Shown here piece by piece: positions 1 to 9,657 of a stretch of 64,000 nucleotides of DNA. The DNA comes from Leucobacter muris (GTDB taxonomy: Bacteria; Actinomycetota; Actinomycetes; Actinomycetales; Microbacteriaceae): positions 1,798,001 through 1,862,000 of the forward strand of contig NZ_CP035037.1 in NCBI RefSeq assembly GCF_004028235.1, written 5' to 3'. Positions within the stretch are counted from its first letter, which is position 1, and the number at the start of each line of letters is the position of its first letter. Position numbers and translations under genes: made by a program. Below the pieces are notes generated by a model. It did not search any database. It worked only from the letters and a program-made list of their open reading frames with translations, and was not told the DNA's origin.

Positions 1-1345
1 CGCTCTCATCGGTGCGCCCGAAGTCGGCGTTGTTCGTCTGCGCGAAGATCACCTCGGCGCCGTCGCCCCCCATCGCAACCGCCTGCGCATCGAAGATGAT
101 GTCGAAGCAGATCGCGAGCCCCGCCCGCACGGGCCCCGCTGCCGAGGGCACCTCGAAGGCGGCCGGCAGCACACCCGCCGTGTACTCGAGCTGCACGAGA
201 TCGACGAGGTCGGGGGCGAGAGCGCGGAAGAACTCTCGATTGGGCATGTACTCCGCGAACGGCACCGGATACCGCTTGTCGTATCGCCCGGGCTCGGCAC
301 CCTCCGGCCCCCAGATCAGCGAGCTGTTGGTGTAACTGCCGTCGGGGTTCGCGAGGATCGTGCCGACCACGATCGGCGCTCCGGCCCGTTTCGCGAGGCG
401 TGCCACCCGCTGCGCCGCGAGCGGGTTGTCGGGCAGCGCGAACTCGGCGCTGTTCTCCGGCCAGACGATCACGTCGACGGTCTCGTCATCGGCTTCGAGA
501 CGGTCGAGCAGTTCCTCGGTCGCGGCCACGTGATCACGGAGCACGTCGCCCGACTCGCGGTCGTCGAAGATGCCCGACTTCGAATCGCCCTGCACCGCGG
601 CGACGCGAAGGGCGCCCGTCTGCGGCAACGGCGGCGCCGGCACGAGTGCCATCACGAGCAGGAGCACCAGCGCGGCGGCGGCGGCCGGCAGCACGGGACC
701 GCGGAGCCGGGCACCGCCGATCCCGGAGGCGCCGATCCCTGAGGCGCCGACCGCCGCCGAGCGGCGCGAGAGGAGCGCGGCGACCGGCAGCGCGCAGGCG
801 AGCGCGAGCAGCCCCGAGAGGCCCGCGAAGCCGACCCACGACACCGCCTGCGCGAGCGGCCCGTCGGCCTGCGTGTGCGCGAGGCGCCCCCACGCGAAGC
901 CGCCGTACGGCCACGACCCCTGCACCTGCTCGCGCAGCACCCACAGCCCGGCGGCCGCGAGCGACTGCGCGACCACGAGTGCTCCGACGCGCTCCGAGAA
1001 CCAGGGCAGGCGCGCGATGCCCCGCGTCGCCGCCGCGGCCGCAATGCCGAACAGCGCGAACCAGAGCACCATCACCGCGCAGAGGCCGAGCCACGGCACC
1101 GGCCCGAGGTAGAGCGTGAGCCACGAGATGTGGGGCGCCCAGAACGCCGCACCAGCGACGAGACCCGCCTGCAGCCCGATCTGCCAGGGCTGCTGCCAGA
1201 CCGAGGCGAAGACGAGAGCGGCCCCCGCGATCGCTGCGGGCCACCAGGCGAGCGCCGGACTCGCCACGTCGAGCAGGTACCCGCCGGCGGCCGCCGCGAT
1301 CAGCGACACCCACCACGGCAGACGCGCGATGAGCGTCGGGGTCAT
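1..1345 (-). CDS. lnt: Apolipoprotein N-acyltransferase (partial, 3' end outside window)
   Basis: N-acylates the N-terminal cysteine of diacylated lipoproteins in the membrane. About 448 residues are visible; the C-terminus lies beyond the left edge. The N-terminal ~240 residues hold several hydrophobic helices, followed by a nitrilase (carbon-nitrogen hydrolase) domain. The expected catalytic triad is visible: Glu about 297 in VWPENSAEF, Lys about 357 in YDKRYPVPFAEYMP, and Cys about 413 in GLAICFDIIF. The ATG start overlaps the TGA stop of the upstream helicase gene by 4 bases (ATGA), so translational coupling in the pafB-pafC-tatC-helicase-lnt block is likely. Between the two domains are two back-to-back ASGIG copies (about residues 201-210). 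Family assignment is firm. Confidence 0.95.
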   Translation of the reverse strand, partial: MTPTLIARLPWWVSLIAAAAGGYLLDVASPALAWWPAAIAGAALVFASVWQQPWQIGLQAGLVAGAAFWAPHISWLTLYLGPVPWLGLCAVMVLWFALFGIAAAAATRGIARLPWFSERVGALVVAQSLAAAGLWVLREQVQGSWPYGGFAWGRLAHTQADGPLAQAVSWVGFAGLSGLLALACALPVAALLSRRSAAVGASGIGASGIGGARLRGPVLPAAAAALVLLLVMALVPAPPLPQTGALRVAAVQGDSKSGIFDDRESGDVLRDHVAATEELLDRLEADDETVDVIVWPENSAEFALPDNPLAAQRVARLAKRAGAPIVVGTILANPDGSYTNSSLIWGPEGAEPGRYDKRYPVPFAEYMPNREFFRALAPDLVDLVQLEYTAGVLPAAFEVPSAAGPVRAGLAICFDIIFDAQAVAMGGDGAEVIFAQTNNADFGRTDES

Positions 1346-3688
1346 GAGGTGCTCGATGCCTCGACGATGCCGCGGCGCACGCCGCGCTTCGCCTCGCGAG
1401 CGAGCCGGGCCAGCTCGCCGAGGCGATCCTCATCGAGACCGCTCAGCACGGCCGTCTCGCACGCCTGGGCGATCTGGTCGAGCAGGTCGATCGTCTGCTT
1501 CGCCCAGCGCACGAAGTCGCCGGCGCCGATGCCGGAGCGCTCGAGCACGAGTTCGATGGGGGTGCCCGCAGCCCAGGCGTGCATCGCGGCGGCGAGGCCG
1601 GCGTGCGGCATTTCACTGCGCGGCAGCCGGTGTCGCTCGGCCAGGTCGTCGAGCTCGACCCACAGGTCGAGTACCCGGTCGTGCGCGGCCGCGAAGAGGC
1701 GCCCGCCTGGCAGGCTCGGCTCACCCTCGTCGTCGCGCCGCGGTTCGTAGCTCAGCACGCAGCACATCGCCGCGAGACCGGCCGCGTCGAGTCCGCGCAG
1801 CGCGTCTCGGCGTAGGCACTCGGCTACCAGCAGGTCGCGCTCGCCGTAGATGCGGCGCAGCAATTCGCCCCACGGGGCGACCTCGGGCTCGTTCGACGGC
1901 CCGTTCAGGTAGTCGAGGTCGAACAGCAGCTCGACCACTCGGTCGAAGACGCGGGCGATCGTGCCCGTGCGCGACGCGATCTGGCGGCGCCCGCGCTCGA
2001 GGCGGCGCCGCAGCTTGCGCGCGCGATCCTCCCACCGCTTGCGGTCCGCGCCCTGGGACCGCGCCGCGGCGGCGTCGTACCCGGCGAGCGACTCCTGCTC
2101 GGCCCGCAGCTCGCGGGCCTGGTCGACGACCGCGCGATCCGCCTGGAATTGCGCGAACGACAGCTCGAGCGTCTCGCGCACGTGCTCCATGTCCATGCGC
2201 TGCAGCAGGTTGACGGCCATGTTGGGCGTCGGCCGGAAGCTCGAGCGCACCGGGAACGACCGCGCCCCCGCGAGGTGGGCGAGCGCCTCGAGGTCGACCC
2301 CGTCGTTCCAGACCACCACCGCGTGGCCCTCGGTGTCGATGCCCCGCCGCCCGGCTCGGCCCGTGAGCTGGGTGTACTCGCCGGAGGTGAGCGGCACGCG
2401 CTGCTCGCCGTTGAACTTGTCGAGGCGCTCGATGACCACCGCCCGGGCCGGCATGTTGATGCCGAGGGCGAGCGTCTCGGTCGCGAACACGATCTTCACG
2501 AGACGGCGCTGGAACAGGTGCTCGACCACCGTCTTGAACGCGGGCAGCAGGCCCGCGTGGTGGGCGGCGACGCCGCGCTCGAGGCCCGCGATCCACTCGC
2601 GCACGCCGAGCACCCGGCGCTCCTCGTCGGTCATGCCCCGGGTGGCGTCGAGGGCGAGGCGCCGGATCTCCTCGCGCTCCTCGCGCGAGGTGAGGGCGAT
2701 GCCCTCGAAGAGGCACTGCCGCACCGCCTGGTCGCAGCCGTTGCGGCTGAACACGAACACGATCGCCGGCAGCAGGCGCGTCTCGTCGAGCGCCCGCGCG
2801 ATGTCGGCGCGGGAGACGCGCCGCGCACGGCGCACGGGCGGGCGCCCCCGCGTGCGACCGCGGTCGGCGTAGCCGTGGCTGCGCCCGCCGCGGCCCCGAT
2901 CGCCGCGGCAGTATCCGCCGCCCCGCTCGCCGTCGCGGCCGTCGTCGCCGCCGCGCCGCCCGCCCTCGAGCATGCGCACCTCGGGGTTGAGGCGCCCTCC
3001 CCCGCCCGTCGCGGCGGTCTCGCCGTCGCGACCGACGAAGAGCGGCAGGAGGGCCTTCGGGGTGGTAGAGCGGCACCGGGCGGTGCTCCGAGAGGATCAC
3101 GTCGGTGTCGCCGCGCACGGCGTGCATCCAGTCGCCGAACTCCTCGGCGTTCGAGACGGTCGCCGAGAGCGACACGAGCCGCACCTGGGGCGGCAGGTGC
3201 AGGATGATCTCCTCCCAGACCGCGCCGCGCCACCGGTCGCCGAGGTAGTGCACCTCGTCGAGCACCACGAAGGCCAGGTCGTCGAGCGCGTCGGAGCCCG
3301 CGTAGATCATGTTGCGCAGCACCTCGGTGGTCATCACCACGATCGGGGCGTCGCCGCGCAGGTTCACGTCGCCGGTCAGCAGGCCGACCTCGTCTTCGCC
3401 GTACTCCTCGCAGAGCTCGTGGAACTTCTGGTTGGAGAGAGCCTTGATGGGGGCGGTGTAGAAGATCCTGGCGTCGCGCTCACGACGGGCCAGGTACACC
3501 GCGAACTCGGCGACGGTGGTCTTGCCCGAGCCGGTGGGCGCGGCCACGAGCACGCTGCGCCCCTCTTCGAGGCGCTCGCACGCCGTGCGCTGGAACGCGT
3601 CGAGCGGGTAGCCGATGCGCGCGGAGAAGGCGTCGAGCGCGGTCTACGCCGACCCGGCCCGCTCGGCGGCGTCGAACTGGTCGTTCAC
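1342..3688 (-). pseudogene. Ski2/Mtr4-like DEAD-box helicase (HelY type), interrupted by an amber codon and a frameshift
   Basis: ATP-dependent RNA helicase family that follows tatC in many actinobacteria. The GTG start at 3688 overlaps the tatC stop by 4 bases (GTGA). Codon 15 is TAG (3646-3644), after which the same frame continues with a normal N-terminus (ALDAFSARIGYPLDAFQ), Walker A APTGSGKT, VLDEVHYLGD and SLSATVSN. Just after EHRPVPLYHP the reading frame shifts: one extra base at 3058-3062 must be removed to continue as KALLPLFVGRDGE and onward through FSRNGCDQA and LTGRAGRRGID to the end. No ATG, GTG or TTG occurs between the amber codon and GTG 3553, which begins right at Walker A and would lose the helicase N-terminus. 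Either a true pseudogene or two sequencing errors; everything else looks intact and conserved. Confidence 0.85.
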
Positions 3689-4539
3689 TGCTGCTTCCCC
3701 GCCCGTCTGGGCGTCTCGCCCGCGTCATCGCCGATGTCGGTGCCGTCGATGCCGTACTCGGCGAGCTCGGCCGCGCGCTTCTTGTCGACCCGCCTGTCGT
3801 GCAGCAGCGCGACGCCCGCGGCCGCGAAGTAGAGCACGACGAGCGGTATCGCGAGCATGAACATGCTCATGAGGTCGACCGCCGGGGTCGCGATGCCGGC
3901 GAAGAGGATGATGATGAGGATCGCGACGCGCCAGCTCTTGAGAATGGTCTTGCCGCGGATCACCCCAAGGAAGTTGAGCATGACGAGCAGGGCCGGCATC
4001 ACGAAGCCGATCCCGATCGCGAGCAGCAGCTTCGTGGAGAAGTCGAGGTACTTGCGCGCGCTCATGAAGGCGGCGTCCTCGGGCGGCGCGAAGCTCGTGA
4101 GCAGGCGCACGATGTTCGGGATCACGAGCCACCCGGCATAGGCGCCGAGCAGGAACAGCGGCACCGCGGTGAAGAGGAATCCCACCCCGTAGAGCTTCTC
4201 GCGCTTGGTCAGGCCGGGGGCGAGGAAGGCCCAGATCTGGTAGAGCCAGATCGGGCACGAGACGATCACCGCGATGAACAGGGCGATCTGCACGCGCGTG
4301 TCGAACGCGCCCGTGATGTCGTCGTAGTTGATCTGCGCGGTGCGACCCTGCTCCTCGGCGATGTCGTAGACCGGCTGGCGCAGCACGTCCCAGACGAAGT
4401 CGGAGAGCAGGAAGCCGACGACCAGGCCGAGCACGATCGCGATCACCGAGATCATCAGGCGCTTGCGCAGTTCGACGAGGTGGTCCCCGAGGCTCATCCG
4501 CCCCTCGGGATTGCGCTTCTTGCGCGCCTGATCTGCCAT
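3685..4539 (-). CDS. tatC: Twin-arginine translocase subunit TatC
   Basis: Receptor subunit of the Tat export system for folded proteins in the cytoplasmic membrane. 284 residues, normal for the family. The N-terminal motif MSLGDHLVELRKRL is the conserved TatC cytosolic signature, followed by about six hydrophobic helices, and by a charged tail (HDRRVDKKRAAELAEYG). It starts only 9 bases after pafC, and its stop overlaps the helicase start. The usual small tatA gene often found between pafC and tatC is absent here, so TatA must be encoded elsewhere. Confidence 0.97.
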   Translation of the reverse strand: MADQARKKRNPEGRMSLGDHLVELRKRLMISVIAIVLGLVVGFLLSDFVWDVLRQPVYDIAEEQGRTAQINYDDITGAFDTRVQIALFIAVIVSCPIWLYQIWAFLAPGLTKREKLYGVGFLFTAVPLFLLGAYAGWLVIPNIVRLLTSFAPPEDAAFMSARKYLDFSTKLLLAIGIGFVMPALLVMLNFLGVIRGKTILKSWRVAILIIILFAGIATPAVDLMSMFMLAIPLVVLYFAAAGVALLHDRRVDKKRAAELAEYGIDGTDIGDDAGETPRRAGKQQ

Positions 4540-4548
4540 TCGCTCAGT

Positions 4549-5517
4549 TTATCCCAGCGCGCCTGGAGGGGTGGCGGCGCCGGCGGCGCCGAGCGCGCGC
4601 TCCGCCCACGCCCGCACCGCCTCGCGGGCGTGCCGCGGCGACTCGATGACGACGTCGCCCGGAGCGGCCTGAACGAGCCGGATCGCGGCCCCCTCGTGCC
4701 AGGCCTCGACGCGCACGCGCACGCGGCCGTCCGCGTCCTCCTCGATCGCCTCGGGGTCGAAGCCCCGGATCCTCGGCAGCAGATGCGCGGGCAGGGTCGC
4801 CACGAGGTCGAAGGCCGTGCGCGCCTCCTCGCCCGAGGCCTCGTGCTGCTCGGCCGGCAGCTGCAGCACGCGCGCCTCGCTCATCTGCTCGACGCGGAAG
4901 CTGCGCTCGGCGCGACGGTCGCGGCAGTGGGCGCGCAGGTACCAGGATCCGGCGTGCTGCGTCAGCGCGATGGGGTCGGCGGTGCGCGAGCTCGTGCGCC
5001 CCGCCGCGTCGCGGTACTCGAACGCCAGCGCTCGGCGGGCCTCGATCGCCGAGACGATGAGCGGGATCCGCGGGTCCTGCGGATCGGCGGTGACCGACAG
5101 CGCGGGGGCGCCGGCGCCGAGCGCGGCGCCGAGCCTCGCGGCGGTCCGCTGCGCGAGCCGGGCGTCGGCCTCCCCCAGCATGGGGGTGAGCGCCTGCAGC
5201 CCGGCGATGATGGCGGCGGTCTCCGACGGGGCGAACCTGGGCGCGTCGTCGACCGCGACCGTGTGGGTGAGGCTCACGACGTCGTCGCGCTCGAGGGCGT
5301 CCCAGTCGATGTCGAAGAGATCCTCGTGCTGGTAGCTCAGCGTCTCCCCCGGTACGCCCGCCGTGCCGAGGAAGCGCACGAGCGCGCGCAGCAGTTCGGG
5401 TGCGACGTCGAAGGCCGCCGCCAGCTGCGGGACGGGGGTCGGGCCGTGCTCGCGCAGGTACGGGATCAGCGAGAGCAGCAGCAGCACCCGGTCGGGTGCG
5501 AGCACGCGCTTACGCAT
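4549..5517 (-). CDS. pafC: PafC-like WYL-domain transcriptional regulator
   Basis: Partner of PafB; in mycobacteria the PafBC heterodimer activates the LexA-independent DNA-damage response through its WYL domains. 322 residues with an N-terminal winged-HTH-like region (about 1-70), a middle region, and a WYL domain around 165-240 with SWYLRAHCRDRRAERSFRVEQM. It overlaps the 3' end of pafB by 8 bases, so the two are certainly cotranscribed. The best clue to its identity is the pairing with pafB and the position upstream of tatC. No proteasome genes (pup, prcAB, dop, pafA) are visible in the window, so the name reflects gene order and not a link to pupylation here. Confidence 0.9.
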   Translation of the reverse strand: MRKRVLAPDRVLLLLSLIPYLREHGPTPVPQLAAAFDVAPELLRALVRFLGTAGVPGETLSYQHEDLFDIDWDALERDDVVSLTHTVAVDDAPRFAPSETAAIIAGLQALTPMLGEADARLAQRTAARLGAALGAGAPALSVTADPQDPRIPLIVSAIEARRALAFEYRDAAGRTSSRTADPIALTQHAGSWYLRAHCRDRRAERSFRVEQMSEARVLQLPAEQHEASGEEARTAFDLVATLPAHLLPRIRGFDPEAIEEDADGRVRVRVEAWHEGAAIRLVQAAPGDVVIESPRHAREAVRAWAERALGAAGAATPPGALG

Positions 5518-6676
5518 CGGGGCCTCCCTCGTCGTCGGCCGCGACCGGAACCGCGGGAGCGCTCGGGCTCGCGGGAGCGGCGCCGATCGGCGGCGCGCCG
5601 TGGGCCGCCGCGATGCGGCGCAGGCCGTCGGCGACGAGACCCCGAAGGCTCTCGGGAGACGTCACCACGGCGTCCGCCCCGTAACCGATGATCTCCTCGG
5701 CGAAGAGATGCGGGTCGAGCACGCCGATGGTGAGACGCACACGGTCCTCGGAGCGGCCGCCGCACGCCTCGGCGGCCCGACCCCCGCGCGCCGCTCCGTC
5801 ACCGGAGCCGGGTTCGCACGGCGGCGCGTCCTCGGCGCTCGCCGGCGTGTTCATCGCACCCAAAGCGCGCGGCGCGAGCCGCGCTTCCGCGACGCTGCCG
5901 CAGCGCACCAGCACCTCGGCTCGGCGCTGCTCGCGCAGGGCGAGCAGCGCGGCGATCGCGGGCTCGCCGCGCTCCCGCAGAGCGGGATCGAAGCGCTCAG
6001 CCGCGACGCGCACCTCGCCGGAGATGCGGGAGAGCAGGAACACCCGATCCGCCTCGCGGTCGAGATCCCACGAGATGAGGTGCCAGCGCCCGTCGACCCG
6101 ATGCAGCCGCAGCGGCGCCACGCGGCGCTCGAGCGGGGCGGCGCGCCCCGGCAGCGTGTAGTCGAAGCGCGCGATCCGACCCTCGTCGATGGCGCGCTGC
6201 AGCGGGGCCGCGGCCGGCTCGGCCGTGCCGAGGCTCGGGGCGACGCCGAGGTGCTGCACGTCGAGCCCAGCCCCGAGCGCCTCGAGCTTCATCGTGGCCC
6301 GCCGCGACTCGGCGCTCAGGCTCCCCTCGCTCCAGGCGAGCGCCGCGAGGCGCAGCAGCATGAGCTCGCGCTCGTCGAAGCGGAGCTCGCTCGGGAACTC
6401 GAGCTGCTCCTTCGAGATGCGGTAGCGGGTGAGCTGGTTGTTGCCCGGTTGCAGGGGTGAGTCGAGCGTATCGATCTGGATGCCGAGCTCGCGCAGCTGC
6501 TCCTTGTCGCGCTCGAACTGCCGGTCGAGGGCGGCGCGCTCCGACGCGGATCGCGCGCGACCGGCGTAGCCGTGCACGGTCGACAGCAGCTCCTGCTTCG
6601 TGAGCCCCTCGGGGCTCACGACCAGGGCGAGCACCAGGCTGAAGACGCGCTGCTCGCCCGGAACGCGACCGGGCAC
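5510..6676 (-). CDS. pafB: PafB-like WYL-domain transcriptional regulator
   Basis: 388 residues. Begins with a winged-HTH segment (RVFSLVLALVVSPEGLTKQELL) and carries a WYL domain (WHLISWDLDREADRVFLLSRI, roughly residues 200-225). The C-terminal part includes a low-complexity insertion rich in Gly, Ala and Arg around residues 270-295. Start is GTG 6676, with AGG about 6 bases upstream inside the end of the FKBP gene, which ends only 7 bases away. Together with pafC it is expected to sense a DNA-damage signal and activate repair genes. The order FKBP-pafB-pafC-tatC matches other Microbacteriaceae from memory. Confidence 0.9.
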   Translation of the reverse strand: MPGRVPGEQRVFSLVLALVVSPEGLTKQELLSTVHGYAGRARSASERAALDRQFERDKEQLRELGIQIDTLDSPLQPGNNQLTRYRISKEQLEFPSELRFDERELMLLRLAALAWSEGSLSAESRRATMKLEALGAGLDVQHLGVAPSLGTAEPAAAPLQRAIDEGRIARFDYTLPGRAAPLERRVAPLRLHRVDGRWHLISWDLDREADRVFLLSRISGEVRVAAERFDPALRERGEPAIAALLALREQRRAEVLVRCGSVAEARLAPRALGAMNTPASAEDAPPCEPGSGDGAARGGRAAEACGGRSEDRVRLTIGVLDPHLFAEEIIGYGADAVVTSPESLRGLVADGLRRIAAAHGAPPIGAAPASPSAPAVPVAADDEGGPDA

Positions 6677-6683
6677 CCGGACC

Positions 6684-7610
6684 TCAGCCGACCCCGATGA
6701 TGTCGACCACCACGACCTTCGCGTCGGCGTCCGACTCGTTCTCGATGATGACGACCTGCGAGCCGACCTTCTTGCCCGTCAGCTGGTCGCGGAAGGTGTA
6801 GCCCGACTCGGAGACCTGCTGCTCGTTGCCGAGCCCCATCAGGCCCGTGTCCCAGCTGTTGGTCTGCACGGCCCCGTCCCAGCCCACCACGAGCAGCTGC
6901 GCGACGACGTTGTCGTCGGCCTCGACCTCGGCGCCGTCGCCCTCGACGCGCACGGCCGACGAGGTGCCGGCGGGCGCGTCGCGGGGCGGCAGCACGATGC
7001 CGGGACGACCCTCGTGGTCGGTGACGACGGCCGGGTAGCCGTTCGGCAGACCGCGCGCGGAACCCTGCGCGGCGAGCGGACCGGTCGAGACGACGTCGAT
7101 CACGCCGACGAGCGGGGCGTCGGGGCTGCCTCCCAGCTGCATCGCGAGCTGCGAGCCCTCCTCGGGTGCGATCGCGATGACGACCCGGTCGCCGGGCGCG
7201 GCGCAGCGCAGCGATTCGCTGAGCGGGTTCGGGGCGTCCTCGGACACCATCAGGAACTCAGCCGACTGATCCGCCGCGGCGAAGCCCGGGCTCTCGTAGA
7301 GCGGCTCGCCGCTCGTCGAGTCGAAGAACGCCATGTTGACGCCCACGAGCGACTGCTCGTCGGCGACGCGGCTGCGATCCTCGGCCTCGTCGACCACCGT
7401 GCGCTGCGTGGAGAGCACCTGCAGATCGTCGGGGATCGACACGTCGGGGGTCTCGCCGAAACCGCCGCTCACCTGCACGCCGTCGCTCATGGCGCCGGGG
7501 TGCAGCGTCGGCTCGCAGTCTGCCGCGGCCGCCTGCTGCGCGCTGCAGCCTGTGACGCCGGCGAGGAGCAGCGCGGCGGCTGCGGTGGCGGGAACGAGTC
7601 GACGAAGCAT
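6684..7610 (-). CDS. FKBP-type peptidyl-prolyl cis-trans isomerase lipoprotein
   Basis: Predicted extracytoplasmic folding catalyst anchored as a lipoprotein: the N-terminus is basic (MLRRLVP), then hydrophobic, ending in the lipobox LAGVTGC. About 308 residues, enough for two FKBP-like units; the C-terminal one contains LMGLGNEQQVSESGYTF and GKKVGSQVVIIEN, typical of actinobacterial secreted FKBPs. I chose ATG 7610 because GAGAGG lies 6 bases upstream; a GTG two codons earlier is also in frame but sits too close to that ribosome site. Probably the first gene of the pafBC-tatC transcription unit; 108 bases separate it from trmI. Confidence 0.88.
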   Translation of the reverse strand: MLRRLVPATAAAALLLAGVTGCSAQQAAAADCEPTLHPGAMSDGVQVSGGFGETPDVSIPDDLQVLSTQRTVVDEAEDRSRVADEQSLVGVNMAFFDSTSGEPLYESPGFAAADQSAEFLMVSEDAPNPLSESLRCAAPGDRVVIAIAPEEGSQLAMQLGGSPDAPLVGVIDVVSTGPLAAQGSARGLPNGYPAVVTDHEGRPGIVLPPRDAPAGTSSAVRVEGDGAEVEADDNVVAQLLVVGWDGAVQTNSWDTGLMGLGNEQQVSESGYTFRDQLTGKKVGSQVVIIENESDADAKVVVVDIIGVG

Positions 7611-7718
7611 GTGCACCTCTCGGAGAAGCCGATTCGGCCGCAGAGCGGCCGAACTGAACCCGGCTATCCTATCGAAACTCGGCTGGGCCGGAGACCCGCC
7701 GACCCGGGGGCGCCCCGC

Positions 7719-8810
7719 TCAGTCGTCGGCGCCGCGCTCGCGGGCGAAGCGCTGGGCCTCGCGCACCTTCTTGCGCAGCACTCTGTCGCTCTTGCCGCGC
7801 TCGCCCACCACCTCGGGAGTCCAGGCGCCGGGATCGCCCTGCTCGCCCATGTCGGGCAGCCAGCTGGCGAGATCCTCGTCGGTGAACTCGCTCTTCGACG
7901 CGCGGCGCTTGAGTTCGGGCAGTTGCGCGCCTGGCGCGAGCCTGCGCGCTGCGATGAGGAAGCCGGTGTGCGCGACCATGCGGTGGTCGGGGCGCACCGC
8001 GAGCCCCTCGACGTGCCAGCCGCGCACCATCGTCTCGGACGACTGGGGGTGCGTGAAGAGGCCGCTGCGGCGGATCTCCTCGGCCGTGCGCGAGAGCTGG
8101 GTCACGGTGGCGACGTAGCAGATGAGCACGCCGCCGGGCGCGAGCGCCCGAGCCGAGACGTCGACGCACTCCCACGGCGCGAGCATGTCGAGCACCACGC
8201 GGTCGACGCTGCCGTCGTCGCAGCTCGAGGGCAGCGTCTGCTGCAGATCGCCGACCGTGACGGTCCAGTTCTCGGGGGCGCGCCCCGAGAAGGCCGCCAC
8301 GTTGCCGCGGGCGATGTCGGCGAACTCCTCACGGCGCTCGAACGAGAACAGGCGCCCCTCGGGGCCGATCCCGCGCAGCAGGTGCAGCGACAGCGCACCT
8401 GACCCGACACCCGCCTCGACCACGCGGGCCCCCGGGAAGATGTCGGCGAGCGACAGGATCTGCGCGGCGTCCTTGGGGTAGACGATCGCCGCCCCCCGCG
8501 GCATCGACATGACGAAGTCGGAGAGCAGCGGGCGCAGCGCGAGGTACTCCTCACCGCTGCTGTTCACCACCACGGAGGCGTCGGGCAGGCCCACGATCTC
8601 CTCGTGGCGGATCATGCCGCGGTGGCTGTGGAACTCGCCGCCCGGCACGAGCGTGATCGTGTTGAGGCGGCCCTTGGGGCCGGTGAGCTGCACCCGGTCG
8701 CCGTAGCCGAGGGGCCCGCGGGCCGAGGGCGCGTGCTCGCCGGCGGCCTGCGGCGCCCGGCCCGAATCGGCGCCGACGATCGAATCGTCCGTGCTCTGCT
8801 GCTCGCTCAC
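7719..8810 (-). CDS. trmI: tRNA (adenine-N1-)-methyltransferase TrmI (m1A58)
   Basis: S-adenosylmethionine-dependent enzyme that forms 1-methyladenosine at position 58 of tRNAs. 363 residues. Visible family signatures: the N-terminal beta domain (DRVQLTGPKGRLNTITL, FHSHRGMIRHEEIVGLPD), MPRGAAIVYPKDAAQI, and SAM-binding motif I VVEAGVGSGALSLHLL (about residue 133). Start GTG 8810 overlaps the stop of the upstream HAD gene by 4 bases (GTGA), implying coupled translation. In mycobacteria trmI also lies near the proteasome/paf region, so the neighbourhood is partly conserved. Confidence 0.95.
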   Translation of the reverse strand: MSEQQSTDDSIVGADSGRAPQAAGEHAPSARGPLGYGDRVQLTGPKGRLNTITLVPGGEFHSHRGMIRHEEIVGLPDASVVVNSSGEEYLALRPLLSDFVMSMPRGAAIVYPKDAAQILSLADIFPGARVVEAGVGSGALSLHLLRGIGPEGRLFSFERREEFADIARGNVAAFSGRAPENWTVTVGDLQQTLPSSCDDGSVDRVVLDMLAPWECVDVSARALAPGGVLICYVATVTQLSRTAEEIRRSGLFTHPQSSETMVRGWHVEGLAVRPDHRMVAHTGFLIAARRLAPGAQLPELKRRASKSEFTDEDLASWLPDMGEQGDPGAWTPEVVGERGKSDRVLRKKVREAQRFARERGADD

Positions 8811-9514
8811 CGCTGCGCTCCCGTCGTCTGCTCGGCGTTCCGCAGGGAGCGGAAACGCTCGGAAAGTCTATCCGCGTCGACGCCGGCGAGCGTCGGCCAC
8901 ACCTCGTGCGCCGATGCACCGGTGAGGTCGAGCAGGTTGGGCACCCCGATCGCGACCGCGCCCGATGAGTGGGCGGCGGCCAGGCCGGTGAAGGAGTCCT
9001 CGATCGCGAGGCAGCGCTCGATCGGCACGTCGAGCAGGGCTGCCCCGCGCAGGTAGGGATCAGGATCCGGCTTCTCATGTTCCACCTCGTCGCCCGCGAC
9101 GATGCCGCGGAACAGGCCCTCGGGCAGCAGCCCGACGACGGCGTCGGCGATCGACCGCACGGCCATCGTCACGAGCGCGCTCGGGATGCCCGCCGTCGCG
9201 AGCGACTCGAGCAGCTCCACGGCGCCCGGACGCCACTGCGGGCCGGCCTCGCGCAGTCCGGCGATCACCGCCGTCTCCCACTCCGCGATGATCTCGTCGA
9301 CGCCGAGCGGAACGCCCATCTGCTGGAAGACGACCGCCGCGTTGCGCAGCCCCGATCCGATCATGCGGTCCCGCACCTCGGCGGTCAGCTCGATGCCGTA
9401 GCGCGAGAGCATCGAGAGCTCGGCCTCGAGCCACAGCGGCTCCGAATCGATCACGGTGCCGTCCATGTCCCACAGGACGGCGGCGGGTGCTTCGTGCTGG
9501 GAAAGTGCGCTCAT
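8807..9514 (-). CDS. HAD-superfamily hydrolase, phosphatase/phosphoglucomutase-like
   Basis: 235 residues. Motif I is WDMDGTVIDSEP with the nucleophile and acid/base Asp pair; motif II is SALVTMAVRS; motifs III-IV are EKPDPDPYLRGA and AIEDSFTGLAAAHSSG. A helical cap follows motif I, so it is a subfamily I enzyme such as a small sugar-phosphate phosphatase or beta-phosphoglucomutase relative; the substrate cannot be told. I chose ATG 9514 because the Asp motif follows at about residue 16 as usual; the longer frame upstream is unlike the family. It is translationally coupled to trmI and divergent from the PAC2 gene. Confidence 0.9.
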   Translation of the reverse strand: MSALSQHEAPAAVLWDMDGTVIDSEPLWLEAELSMLSRYGIELTAEVRDRMIGSGLRNAAVVFQQMGVPLGVDEIIAEWETAVIAGLREAGPQWRPGAVELLESLATAGIPSALVTMAVRSIADAVVGLLPEGLFRGIVAGDEVEHEKPDPDPYLRGAALLDVPIERCLAIEDSFTGLAAAHSSGAVAIGVPNLLDLTGASAHEVWPTLAGVDADRLSERFRSLRNAEQTTGAQR

Positions 9515-9657
9515 CCGCACCAGTTTACCGACGGAACCTCGACCGCGCCGGGAGACCGCGGCGGGCACCCCCTCCCGTCGGGCCGCGATGCGACGCCGAG
9601 ATCGCGCGCTCGGCGGAAACGTCGGTTCTCGGGCGCGGTGTCGATATCCTGGAGGGC

